From positions 148,589-212,588 of the forward strand of contig PLBO01000151.1 of NCBI GenBank assembly GCA_003134555.1: DNA of 64,000 nt. Direction: 5' to 3'. Of this stretch, positions 44,107 through 53,694 are shown one piece after another. Each line of letters starts with the position of its first letter. The first letter of the stretch is position 1. A program made the translations under genes and the position numbers. A model generated the notes under the pieces. The model ran no database searches. It saw only the letters and a list, made by a program, of their open reading frames with translations, and was not told the DNA's origin. Source of the DNA: Actinomycetota bacterium. Its GTDB lineage: Bacteria > Actinomycetota > Acidimicrobiia > IMCC26256 > PALSA-610.

Positions 44107-44937
44107 ATGGCGACAGCGGAAGCAAACGACCTGATCACCGAAGTCACCCAGCTGCCGGTGCAGCCGGGTGCCGCGATGCGGCTTCTCTGGATGCTCGAGG
44201 ACCCTCGCACGTCCGCTTCGGACCTGGGTCGGCTGATCGAGTCCGACCCCGCGCTCTCGACGCAGGTCATCCGGCTCGCGAACACCGCGTTCTACGGGCT
44301 CTCGGGCAAGGTCTCGAGCGCGTGGCGCGCCGTGACCGTGCTCGGCTTGGCCACGGTGCGTGCCATCGCCACGACCGCCGCGTTCGACCTCTTCTCGGAA
44401 AAGGGCCGCTCCGTGCCCGACGACTTCTGGCCGCATTCGGTCACGACCGCCGCCGCCGCGGCCGCGATCGCCCGCCGTATCGGCATCCAGCCGAACGACG
44501 CATTCAGCTCGGGCCTGCTCCACGACTTGGGGAGCGCGCTCGTGTTCCGCCGTGCGCCCCGCCGGTACGACGCGGTGCTGGACCTTCTCGCCGGCGACCC
44601 CACGCTCTCGCGCCTCGACGCCGAGCGCATGGAGTTCGGCATGACGCACGCCGAGGTCGGCGCGTCTGCGCTCTCGGTAATGCGTTTCCCCGCGGAGATG
44701 GTGGAGGCGATCGGCTCGCACCACACGCCGCCGGCCGACGTGTCGTCACAGCTCGGACGCGTGCTCATCGCCGCCGACGCGGTGTCACTCGTGATCGACA
44801 ACGTCGCGTCCGAGCAGAACGCGCCCCTCGAAGAGACCCTCGCGGCGCTGGAGATGCCCGCGGGTTCGGGCGAGTCGCTGGTTGCCGAGGTGCGTTCCGA
44901 CCAGGACAACCTGGCCGGCTTCCTCTCCGTTCGTTAG
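44107..44937 (+). CDS. HDOD domain protein
   Basis: LPVQPGAAMRLLWMLEDPRTSASDLGRLIESDPALSTQVIRLANTAFYG. Confidence 0.92.
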   Translation: MATAEANDLITEVTQLPVQPGAAMRLLWMLEDPRTSASDLGRLIESDPALSTQVIRLANTAFYGLSGKVSSAWRAVTVLGLATVRAIATTAAFDLFSEKGRSVPDDFWPHSVTTAAAAAAIARRIGIQPNDAFSSGLLHDLGSALVFRRAPRRYDAVLDLLAGDPTLSRLDAERMEFGMTHAEVGASALSVMRFPAEMVEAIGSHHTPPADVSSQLGRVLIAADAVSLVIDNVASEQNAPLEETLAALEMPAGSGESLVAEVRSDQDNLAGFLSVR

Positions 44938-45317
44938 TCGCTCAGTATCTCGTCTGCCCAGGAGACGTCGGGGCGGGGGCGACGGCGATCGGCCATCGAC
45001 TCCGGGACGTCGATCTCCATGCGCACCAGCGCGCCGCCGAGTGCCTTGCCCAAGCTGTCGGCGCGCAACGATCTCGGTCCGCCCCCACCGAGGGCACCCT
45101 GCATGACGAAGTTGAGGGCGCGCACGTTTGCGGCCTCGTAGCGGTCGACCCGTCCGTGCACCATGGCGCCGAAGTGCTCCTTCACGCGGGCGTCGGTGAC
45201 CTCGCGCACGATGAGCGCGTAGGTCTCGTCGTCGTCGGCGAACAGCGCGACGTTCGCGATGTCGCCCTTGTCGCCCGCGCGGTATCCGCAGAGCTCTCGC
45301 AACGGGATCCGGGCCAC
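44934..45317 (-). CDS. AtuA C-terminal-like (ferredoxin-fold) protein, split from AtuA
   Basis: IPLRELCGYRAGDKGDIANVALFADDDETYALIVREVT...VRALNFVMQGALGGGGPRSLRADSLGKALG. Confidence 0.8.
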   Translation of the reverse strand: MARIPLRELCGYRAGDKGDIANVALFADDDETYALIVREVTDARVKEHFGAMVHGRVDRYEAANVRALNFVMQGALGGGGPRSLRADSLGKALGGALVRMEIDVPESMADRRRPRPDVSWADEILSD

Positions 45318-45319
45318 GG

Positions 45320-46696
45320 TTACTTGACCTCCTCGAGCACGACGCGCACGTCGGCGTCGACGACGGACTTGTCGATGAGCGTGGGCCAGATCGACAGGAG
45401 CTCCGTCGCGCTGGTACCTGCGCCGCGTCCGGCTCCGGTCATGCCCGCGGGTGGGGCCGAAAGGGTCAGCGGCACGAGCTCGCGTCCGACGAGTCCCGCG
45501 GTGCGTTGATCCGCGCATCGCCACGCGACCCGCAGCGTGCATTCCGGTGGCTCGGACGTGGTGGGCGGCACCGTCGGGCCGCCGAGGGCGTTCACGCCCC
45601 AGTATTCGACGAGCCACTCGTCGACCTCGAGCGCTGCGAGCTCCACGCGCTTTCGGAGTATCGCGGCCGTGGCCTTCGCCTTTTCGTACGCGTCGGGCCA
45701 CGCGAATGCGACGCGCGCCTCGCCGGCCCAACCCGCGTGCGCCGAGAGCAGAAGCTTGTACGTCTCCGTTGCCGGCGTTCCGTGCACGCCGCTGATGCGG
45801 ACCCGGTTGTCGGCGAGGTCCTCGAAGTGCGCCGAGGTGAAGTCGGCGACGACGTCGGGCGAGAGGTAGCGGGCCGGGTCGTGGACCTCGTACAGCAACT
45901 GGTGCCGCAAGGTGTCGGTCGAGACCCGGCCTCCCGACCCTCTCGGTTTCGAGATCACCGCGGTTCCGTCGGCATCGACACTCGCGATCGGGTACGGCAG
46001 GTCCCACGGGTTCGGCAGCGCCCACCAGTCGCCGGAGTAGTTGCCGCCGATGCTCTGGCCCGAGCACTCCAGTAGGTGACCGACGAGGATGCCGGCCGCG
46101 AGCCGGTCCCAGTCGTCCCAACCCCAACCGTGCTCGTGCACCAGCGGAGCGAGGAACAGCGACGCGTCGGCGACCCGTCCGGTGATCACGATGTCGGCCC
46201 CCTGCGCGAGCGCGTCGACGATCGGGCGCGCACCGAGGTAGGCAGACGCGAACAGCGGCGGACCGGGGAACGCGTCGAACGGTTCGCCCGTGTCGAGGTG
46301 CGCGAAGGGCTGCGCGTGTTGGGAGTGCAATGCGGGAAGTCGGGTGAGTACGTCGTCGCCGACGACGGTCGCGATCGTGATGCCGTTCACACCCAACTTG
46401 CGCGCGGTGTCGATCGCGGCGCGCGCGGCTGCGGTCGGGTTGATGCCCCCGGCATTGGTGATCACCTTGGTGCGACCGTCGGCGACGAATGGCAACGCGC
46501 GCGCGAGGTACGCGGGAAGATCGCGCGTGTAGCCGCGCGACTCGTCGCGTTGACGATCCTTTTGGAGGATGGCGAGGGTCAGCTCGGCCAACGCCTCCAG
46601 GCACAGATAGTCGACACCTTCGGCAAGGAGCGCGTCGACCGCCGTCGGCGTGTCGCCGTAGAAGCCCTGTCCACCGGCGATGACAACTTCACCCAT
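45320..46696 (-). CDS. AtuA family (DUF1446) acyclic terpene utilisation-like protein
   Basis: VVIAGGQGFYGDTPTAVDALL, ITNAGGINPTAAARAA, GADIVITGRVADASLFLAPL. Confidence 0.85.
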   Translation of the reverse strand: MGEVVIAGGQGFYGDTPTAVDALLAEGVDYLCLEALAELTLAILQKDRQRDESRGYTRDLPAYLARALPFVADGRTKVITNAGGINPTAAARAAIDTARKLGVNGITIATVVGDDVLTRLPALHSQHAQPFAHLDTGEPFDAFPGPPLFASAYLGARPIVDALAQGADIVITGRVADASLFLAPLVHEHGWGWDDWDRLAAGILVGHLLECSGQSIGGNYSGDWWALPNPWDLPYPIASVDADGTAVISKPRGSGGRVSTDTLRHQLLYEVHDPARYLSPDVVADFTSAHFEDLADNRVRISGVHGTPATETYKLLLSAHAGWAGEARVAFAWPDAYEKAKATAAILRKRVELAALEVDEWLVEYWGVNALGGPTVPPTTSEPPECTLRVAWRCADQRTAGLVGRELVPLTLSAPPAGMTGAGRGAGTSATELLSIWPTLIDKSVVDADVRVVLEEVK

Positions 46697-46704
46697 GTTC
46701 CGGC

Positions 46705-48138
46705 TCACGCATGAACGGGTGGCAGGCGATCGACCCACGGTCGCGCCTGCTCGAGCTGCGCGGCGACACGGAGCAGCACGTCCTCGCGGCCGTAGGCGCC
46801 CGTCAGCTGTACGCCGATCGGCAGGTTGTCGGCGTTCCAGTGCAGCGGCAGGGAGATCGCGGGCTGGCCGGTCATGTTCGCGAGCGGGGTGTACGGCACG
46901 AATGTCGCGGCGCGCATGAAGCCGAGCAGCGGCTCGTCGGGTGTGCTGAACGTGCCGAGCTCCACCGGCGGCTCGCCCAGCGTGGGCGTCAGCAGGAGGT
47001 CGTAGCCCGACGCGTGCCAGCCTTCGACCTGGCGTCCGAGCTCGAGTACGGCATGCTGCGCGTCGACGTAGTCGGGCGCGGTGATCGAACGGCCGAGCTC
47101 TCCTAACGACCACGTCAGCGGCTCGACGTCGGCCGGTGTGATCTCGCGGCCGACCTTCCGCTCCCAGTACCGCAGGTTGTACACGAGCGTCGCCGCCCAC
47201 AGTGTCGTGAAATGACCGACGAGCGCGGGATCGAGCAGTGCGGGCGGGAACGTCTCCTCCACGGTGTGCCCGAGCGACTCGAGGAGCTGCGCGGTCTCGC
47301 GCGCCGCGGCGACGCAGTCGGGATGGATATCGCCGGTGTCGAGCGGATTGTGGGTGAGCAGACCGATGCGCAGCTTTCCGGGCGATGCGCCGACCTCGTC
47401 GCGGTACGAACGATCGGGCGCGGGCGCGCGCACGGTGTCGCCGAGCGCGGCGCCTTGCAACGCGTCGAGCACGCCCGCCGTGTCGCGTACGGTCTTCGTG
47501 ACACAGAGCTCCACGATCAGGAGCTCGTCGATCACGCTGAAGTCGGGCATGAGCGACGTGCGGCCGCGCGACGGCTTGAGGCCGACGAGGCCGCAGCAGC
47601 TCGCGGGGATGCGGATCGAACCGCCGCCGTCGTTCGCGTGCGCGACCGCCACCATTCCGCTCGCGACCGCGGCGGCCGAACCGCCGCTCGACCCTCCGGT
47701 CGTACGGTTCGTGTCCCACGGATTGCGCGTCGGGCCGTAGGCCTCGGGCTCGGTCGTGGGCACGATGCCGAGCTCGGGCGTATTGGTGCGGCCGATACAG
47801 ACGAAGCCGGCATCGAGATAGCGCTGCGCCAGCGCGTCGGTGTGATCGGCGCGGTAACCGGCGTCGCGCAGGAACTTCATGCCTTCGTGCTGGGGATCCC
47901 CTTCGATTCCCGCGAGCAGGTCCTTGACCATCAGCGGCACACCGCGGAAGGGACCGTCGGGCAACGTGCCGCGCGCTTCGTCGCGGGCCCGATCAAAGCG
48001 CGGATGGATTACGGCGTTCAGCTCGGGATTGAGCTTCTCGACGCGCGCGATCGCGTCGTCGACGAGCTCGAGCGCCGAGGCCTCGCCCGTGCGAACGAGC
48101 TCGGCCTGGGCGGTCGCGTCGAGGAAGATGTCCGCCAT
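46705..48138 (-). CDS. Amidase (amidase-signature family), tandem copy 1
   Basis: [46 protein letters not shown]. Confidence 0.93.
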   Translation of the reverse strand: MADIFLDATAQAELVRTGEASALELVDDAIARVEKLNPELNAVIHPRFDRARDEARGTLPDGPFRGVPLMVKDLLAGIEGDPQHEGMKFLRDAGYRADHTDALAQRYLDAGFVCIGRTNTPELGIVPTTEPEAYGPTRNPWDTNRTTGGSSGGSAAAVASGMVAVAHANDGGGSIRIPASCCGLVGLKPSRGRTSLMPDFSVIDELLIVELCVTKTVRDTAGVLDALQGAALGDTVRAPAPDRSYRDEVGASPGKLRIGLLTHNPLDTGDIHPDCVAAARETAQLLESLGHTVEETFPPALLDPALVGHFTTLWAATLVYNLRYWERKVGREITPADVEPLTWSLGELGRSITAPDYVDAQHAVLELGRQVEGWHASGYDLLLTPTLGEPPVELGTFSTPDEPLLGFMRAATFVPYTPLANMTGQPAISLPLHWNADNLPIGVQLTGAYGREDVLLRVAAQLEQARPWVDRLPPVHA

Positions 48139-48162
48139 GTGTGGCTCCTTAGTATGAGTTCG

Positions 48163-49593
48163 CTACGCGTGCACGGGCGGGCGCCGGTCGGCCCACGGTC
48201 GTGCCTGTTCGAGCTGCGCCGCCACTCGGATCAAGAGATCCTCGCGGTAGGGCGCACCGACGAGCTGGATGCCGACGGGAAGTCCCGACGCGGACGACGC
48301 GAGCGGTACCGACATCGCGGGTTGGCCGGTGACGTTGAACGGCGCGGTGAACAGTACGAACGGCAACAGACGCGAGCCGCCGGTCTCGGGATGGGTGAGG
48401 TCACCGAGCACCGGCGGCGGCTCGGCGCACGTGGGCGTGAGCAACATGTCGAACCCGCCTTCGAACCACCATGCGATCGCGCGCCGGGCCCACGCCTGCA
48501 TCCGCGTGAGCGCCCGCAAGTAGCTCCCGACATCGATGGCGGCGCCGGCTTCGTAGCTGGCCCATGTGGTCGGCTCCATGTCGTCGGGCGTCACGGGGCG
48601 CCCGATCGCGTCCTCGACGTCGGCCATGTCGGCGCGCAACGACGCGAGCATCACCGTGCCGAACGTCTCGAGCAGCACCCCGTCGTCGAGGGCCTCGGGC
48701 GCGGCCTCCACAACCGAATGGCCGAGCGACTCCAGCAACCGCGCGGTGTCGTCGACCGCGGTGACGCATTCCGGGTCGACCGCGGCCATACCGAGGGGCG
48801 CACTCGTGCGCACGCCGATCCGCAGCTTGCCCGGTTGCGCGCCGACCTCGTCGGTGTACGGGCGCGCGGGCGGCGGTGTCGTGTACCAATCGCCCGTCAT
48901 GTATCCCTGCAACACGTCGAGCACCGCCGCGCTGTCTCGCACACTGCGCGTCACGACGTGGCGCATCACGAGCCCGTGCCACGCTTCGTGCTCGGCCGGT
49001 CCGAGCGACACGCGACCGCGTGTGGGCTTGAGGCCGAAGAGTCCACACATGCTCGCGGGGATACGGATCGAACCACCGCCGTCGCCGGCGTGGCCGACCG
49101 GCACCATCCCGCTCGCAACGGCAGCGGCCGAACCGCCGCTCGAACCGCCGGCGCTGTGCGCGGGGTTCCAGGGGTTGTGCGTCGGCCCGTACGCCTGCGG
49201 CTCCGCGGTCGGCATCAGGCCGAACTCCGGCGTGTTCGTCTTGCCGACGATCACGAAGCCTGCCCGCTCGAGCTTCTCGAACAGGAAGCTGGTCGTCGTG
49301 GCGACGTGCTTCGCGGCTTTCAACGCCTTGTTGCCGGCGTGATACGGCGCACCGGCGAGGGTGCCGTCGAGGTCCTTGATAACGATCGGGACACCGGAGA
49401 ACGGCCCTTGCGGCACCCCGCTCTGCGCGAGTGCTCGCGCCCGGTCGAACAGCGGGTGGATGACCGCGTTCACCTCGCCGTTCAGCTTCTCGATGCGGGC
49501 GATGGCCGCGTCGACGAGCTCCGCGGCCGACGCGTCGCCGGTGCGCACGAGCTCGGCCTGCGCGGTGGCGTCGAGAAGAGCGAGATCCGTCAT
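48163..49593 (-). CDS. Amidase (amidase-signature family), tandem copy 2
   Basis: [46 protein letters not shown]; clearly paralogous to the adjacent copy. Confidence 0.93.
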   Translation of the reverse strand: MTDLALLDATAQAELVRTGDASAAELVDAAIARIEKLNGEVNAVIHPLFDRARALAQSGVPQGPFSGVPIVIKDLDGTLAGAPYHAGNKALKAAKHVATTTSFLFEKLERAGFVIVGKTNTPEFGLMPTAEPQAYGPTHNPWNPAHSAGGSSGGSAAAVASGMVPVGHAGDGGGSIRIPASMCGLFGLKPTRGRVSLGPAEHEAWHGLVMRHVVTRSVRDSAAVLDVLQGYMTGDWYTTPPPARPYTDEVGAQPGKLRIGVRTSAPLGMAAVDPECVTAVDDTARLLESLGHSVVEAAPEALDDGVLLETFGTVMLASLRADMADVEDAIGRPVTPDDMEPTTWASYEAGAAIDVGSYLRALTRMQAWARRAIAWWFEGGFDMLLTPTCAEPPPVLGDLTHPETGGSRLLPFVLFTAPFNVTGQPAMSVPLASSASGLPVGIQLVGAPYREDLLIRVAAQLEQARPWADRRPPVHA

Positions 49594-49661
49594 TCGTTGT
49601 GGCCCCCTGATTGCGGCTGTCCCGCTGACGCTAGTTCGGTCGACGCGGTTACGCTCGGGGC

Positions 49662-50258
49662 GTGGGCGCCTTCCCGTACGGCCCCGTTCACGGGTTCATG
49701 GTCTGGAACCTGTTTCTCGCGACGGTTCCTTTGCTCCTCGCGCTTGCACTCTTCGCGACTTCGGCCCGGCGGAGCGTCGTCTGGTGGCTCGGGCTCGGTG
49801 CGTGGGTGCTGTTCCTCCCCAACGCGCCGTATCTCCTCACGGATGTCGTGCACATGGTCCACGACATACGCGTCGCTCCTTCGGACGCGCGGGCGTATGC
49901 GGTCATCGCGACCTACGGCGGGCTGTTCGCGTTCGGGCTCGCCGTGTACGCGCTGTCGCTGCAACTGTTCCGCCGGTTCCTCCACCGGACGGTCCGCTCC
50001 CGACTCGTCGCGCCGGCGATCGTGCTGCTTCACGCAGTGTGCGTGCTGGCGATGTACCTCGGGCGCTTCATCCGGCTCAACAGCTGGGACGTCATGCTGG
50101 CGCCCCAGCGTGTCGCGGCTTCGGTGATGCACGTTCCGCGGCCGATCACGCTCGCGGTGCTCGCGGTGATGTTCGTCGTCGTCGGTGTCGGTGCGTTCGC
50201 GACGGCCGCGATCGGCGACAAAGTGGTCGCGCACGCCCGCAGGTGGCACCTGCACTAG
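49662..50258 (+). CDS. DUF1361-like integral membrane protein
   Basis: VLFLPNAPYLLTDVVHMVHDIRVAP and multiple TM helices. Confidence 0.8.
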   Translation: MGAFPYGPVHGFMVWNLFLATVPLLLALALFATSARRSVVWWLGLGAWVLFLPNAPYLLTDVVHMVHDIRVAPSDARAYAVIATYGGLFAFGLAVYALSLQLFRRFLHRTVRSRLVAPAIVLLHAVCVLAMYLGRFIRLNSWDVMLAPQRVAASVMHVPRPITLAVLAVMFVVVGVGAFATAAIGDKVVAHARRWHLH

Positions 50259-50373
50259 GCGCAACAGGACGGAAGTACCGTGTATACGGTCCGAGGCGGT
50301 GCAGCGTTGCTGCCGGCTTCGACCCTAAAAGTCTCATGGCTGAGCGGGAAATCGGTGGTTAGGGTCTCCACTC

Positions 50374-51485
50374 GTGTCTGGTGTTGCGAGCAGTCGGCGC
50401 GTAGCGCGAGGGCGGCGCACCGGCCGACTTCTTGCGATCGTTGCTCTTGCAGCCGCACTGACGATCACTTCGTCGACGTTGGTTGCAGCTGGAGCCTTGG
50501 GCGCGAGCCAGGCACCGGCTCGGCATCCGGTCGACGCGGGTGCCTCCTTTGGCCAGCCTCTAAAGCCAAGTGCGAACACGTTGCACGTAAAACTCAAGCG
50601 TCAGAGCGCGATTAGCGCGAGCGCGACTGCGTTTCGGCCGGTTACCAGTTCAGACGCGCGCCTTGATGCGCTGCTGAAGACCCGCGGCCATGTCGGGAAG
50701 ATATCCAAGCTGTACGCACCTTGTTGATCCAGAACTCCACGCCGCAGAACACCTCGACGGGCGCGCTGACGGGCAAGATCGGTCCCTACCCCGATCTGTA
50801 CAAAGCGCTGCAGAACATAGATGCGACGGCACCTTCGATCACGATGCTTCAACCCGCCTCTGTGGTGGGCCTGTCAACTGCCGTGCCCGTCGGCTGGGCG
50901 GCGCGAGATGTCTCGGGTGTCGGTTACGTCGACGTTCGTCGCAACAGCGCAGCCTGGAACGGAGTCCCGGGGGCGTGGTTCAGTTGGCTCTCGTCATCGC
51001 ACGCGAGCTCGGCGACATACGCGGCCAGCTACGGGCGCACCTACTGCTTCAGCGGGCGCGCGCGTGACAGCGTTGGGAACCTCTCCGCCTGGTCGGCGTC
51101 GCGTTGCACCGCGGTGCCCTTGCAGAGCGATCAGCTGTCGTACTCGTCCGGCTCGTCCGGCTGGTCCAAAGTGACGAACCCCGGGTTGTACGCGGGCTTC
51201 GGCTTCCAGACGAAGTCGCACGGCGCGGCCGCGACCCGAACCGGCGTCGTCGCGAAGCGCATCTCGCTGGTCGTGTCGGAGTGTGCGTACTGCGGTGTCG
51301 TGCAGGTGCGATGGAATGGAACTGTCATCGCGAATGTCAACACCTACAACGCGACGACCATCCACAAGCAAATACGCCAAGTCGCGAACTGGTCATCCGC
51401 ACGTTCGGGCACCCTGACGCTCACCGTCAGCAGCCCGACTGGCAAGGCCGTCGTGAACGAAGGGCTCGCCATCTACAACACTTAG
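50374..51485 (+). pseudogene. Secreted protein split over two frames (ORFs 50374..50727 and 50721..51485); possible decayed extracellular protease
   Basis: Signal peptide in first ORF; second ORF carries Ig/Fn-like accessory domain TYCFSGRARDSVGNLSAWSASRCTAVPL with no start of its own. Confidence 0.5.
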
Positions 51486-51519
51486 CCGCTCGATCGAACA
51501 GCGACATTCGCAGCGACGG

Positions 51520-52551
51520 TCAGCGCGATACGTCCCACCCCCGTAGATCGACTGGCCAGGTGTCGACCACGTGCGCGTCGACGCCGGGGCCGTCGGCGAG
51601 GTGCATGCGGTCGTGATACGCGACCGTCGGATCGATGTGCGCGGGCCAGACCAGTACCCGATCGCCCACTCGGACGGAGCCGTGCGGTGTGAACGTGAGG
51701 TGCTCGTCGGAGCAGAACATCACCTCGGCGTCGTCGATCGTCGGGTTGCCGTGGTCCATGCCCAGGGCCTTCAGCCCGCAGTCGGCCACCGACCAGCGAT
51801 CGTTCACGTGGACGACCGTCGCGGTGATCGCGAGCGCGCGCTTGAACGGGAGACCGAGGTTGCCGTAGTCACCGTCCATGAGCGCGTAGGAACCGGCCTG
51901 GATCTCGGTGGCCACGGTGTTGAGGTCGTAGGTGCCGGTCCCGCCGGCCGAAACGATCTCACCGCCGACCTCCTTCGCCGCCTGCGCCAGCCGCTCCATG
52001 GCCTGCGCGGTCTTGGCCGCGCGCTCGGAACGATCGGGGATCGCGACCGCGTGGCCTTCGTATCCCATGACCCCGCGCACCTCGAGTCCCGCGGCGCGGG
52101 CGCGCGCCGCGAGGCGCGGTGCGGCCTCGGGCCGGCACCCGCAGCGGGGAAGGAACACGTTCACGTCGACGAGCACCTCACGAATCCCGTTCGCCGCCGC
52201 GGCGTCGACGGTCTCGTCGCTGTCGACGGCAACGGTCACACGACCCGGGCAGTCGGCGAGAGCGCGCAGTCGCAGCGGATCGACGCACTCGTTGGCGAGC
52301 AGGAGGTCGGCGCCGAGCCCGGCGCGGGCCATGCCGACGATCTCCCGCGGAGTCGCGCCCGTGAAGTGGGCGTGGCCGCGGCGTTCCTGCTCCCGCGCCA
52401 GCGCGGTGCACTTGTGCGCTTTGACGTGCGGGCGCAGGCGCGCCCCCGGTAGCGCGGCGCTCATGGTGTCGAGGTTGCGCGCCAGCGCGGTGGTGTCGAC
52501 GACCAACGCGGGTGTGGAGAGATCGGCGATCGTGGTCACGCGTGGGAGCAT
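51520..52551 (-). CDS. PLP-dependent D-threonine aldolase / D-serine dehydratase-like (DSD1) protein
   Basis: STPALVVDTTALARNLDTM, RPHVKAHKC (PLP Lys), VWPAHIDPTVAYHD metal site. Confidence 0.88.
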   Translation of the reverse strand: MLPRVTTIADLSTPALVVDTTALARNLDTMSAALPGARLRPHVKAHKCTALAREQERRGHAHFTGATPREIVGMARAGLGADLLLANECVDPLRLRALADCPGRVTVAVDSDETVDAAAANGIREVLVDVNVFLPRCGCRPEAAPRLAARARAAGLEVRGVMGYEGHAVAIPDRSERAAKTAQAMERLAQAAKEVGGEIVSAGGTGTYDLNTVATEIQAGSYALMDGDYGNLGLPFKRALAITATVVHVNDRWSVADCGLKALGMDHGNPTIDDAEVMFCSDEHLTFTPHGSVRVGDRVLVWPAHIDPTVAYHDRMHLADGPGVDAHVVDTWPVDLRGWDVSR

Positions 52552-52559
52552 GGCACGAC

Positions 52560-52937
52560 ATGCCCACTCCTGCCGAAGAGCGACCGCCGACCGAGCGCGA
52601 CTGGCACACCGACGAGCTGCCGCCCACGCCGCAGCGCGATTTCCTCATCCCGGCGACGCGATGGGTCGAAGCGCCGGCCGAGTTGCGGTCGCTCGGCGCC
52701 GATCTCGGCATCGACCTCGTCGCCTTCAAGCGCCGGATCCGGCGCTACCTCTTGTGGCGCGCGGGCCCTGCAGTCCGTGCCGACGCGCGATACATGGCGA
52801 TCGACGCGCGCGACGCGCGGCGTAGGTTTGTGTTCCGGTTGTTTCCCGACGGCTCGGGCGAGGGTGCGGGTCCGGACGGGCAGGTGCACACCCGGTTCCG
52901 GACCTGGAAGGAGGCTCTGCGTGACGACGACACCTGA
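52560..52937 (+). CDS. Hypothetical protein
   Basis: 125-aa ORF overlapping the next gene; plausible composition. Confidence 0.5.
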   Translation: MPTPAEERPPTERDWHTDELPPTPQRDFLIPATRWVEAPAELRSLGADLGIDLVAFKRRIRRYLLWRAGPAVRADARYMAIDARDARRRFVFRLFPDGSGEGAGPDGQVHTRFRTWKEALRDDDT

Positions 52938-53694
52938 CAATCCGTTCTTGGCCGGAGATGTCGGCGCGCTCTACGCGCGGGGTCGCCCGTACCATCATCC
53001 GCGCTCGTTGACGCGGCTGCGTGCGCTGCTCGCGGGCCGCGACGGCGAGGTCGAACGGGCGCTCGACGTCGCCTGCGGAACCGGCATGTCGACGCTCGCG
53101 CTCGCCGAGTTCGCGGGCACGGTTGTCGGTCTCGACATCTCACCCGAGATGATGCGCGTCGCGCCGCAGGCGCCGAACACGTCGTACATGCTCGGTAGCG
53201 CGGAGCAACTGCCCTTCTCGGCGGGCGTATTCGACGCAGTGACATGTTCGACGGCGGTCCACTGGTTCGACCAGGCGAGGTTCTACACGGAGATACGGCG
53301 CGTCGTGCGACCGGAAGGGTGGATCGGGCTCTACGACCACTACTTCATAGGGATGCAGGGCGTCGACGAGTTTCGCGCCTGGACGATTGAGCTGTTCGAG
53401 CGCTACCCGCTCCCGGCGCGCGGCCTGCAGGTCGGCGATCCGCGAGCGGAGACGCCGCCCGGCTTCGAGTTGGTCGGCACCGACGGCTTCGAGGATCCGA
53501 TCGAGATGACGCCCGACGAGTTCGCCGACTACCAGCTCACGGTCAGCCACTGTGTCGAGGCCGTGGAGCGGGGCACGCCTCGTTCGGAGATCCGCGACTG
53601 GCTGATGACATCCACCGCGCCGTTGTACGGCGACGCTTCGACCCGGGTGGTGCAGTTCCTGGGAATGATCACCTGTCTGCGCCGTCTCCCGTAG
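52921..53694 (+). CDS. Class I SAM-dependent methyltransferase
   Basis: ERALDVACGTGMSTLALAEFAGTVVGLDISPEMM. Confidence 0.9.
   Translation: MTTTPDNPFLAGDVGALYARGRPYHHPRSLTRLRALLAGRDGEVERALDVACGTGMSTLALAEFAGTVVGLDISPEMMRVAPQAPNTSYMLGSAEQLPFSAGVFDAVTCSTAVHWFDQARFYTEIRRVVRPEGWIGLYDHYFIGMQGVDEFRAWTIELFERYPLPARGLQVGDPRAETPPGFELVGTDGFEDPIEMTPDEFADYQLTVSHCVEAVERGTPRSEIRDWLMTSTAPLYGDASTRVVQFLGMITCLRRLP

Noticed and set aside
46697-47719. N-terminal extension of the 799-aa ORF (45320..47719)
   Set aside because: Arg-rich nonsense overlapping the amidase gene; AtuA starts at 46696.
50277-50290. Inverted repeat ACCGT-GTAT-ACGGT
   Set aside because: Short dyad, single copy, no promoter alignment; could be chance.
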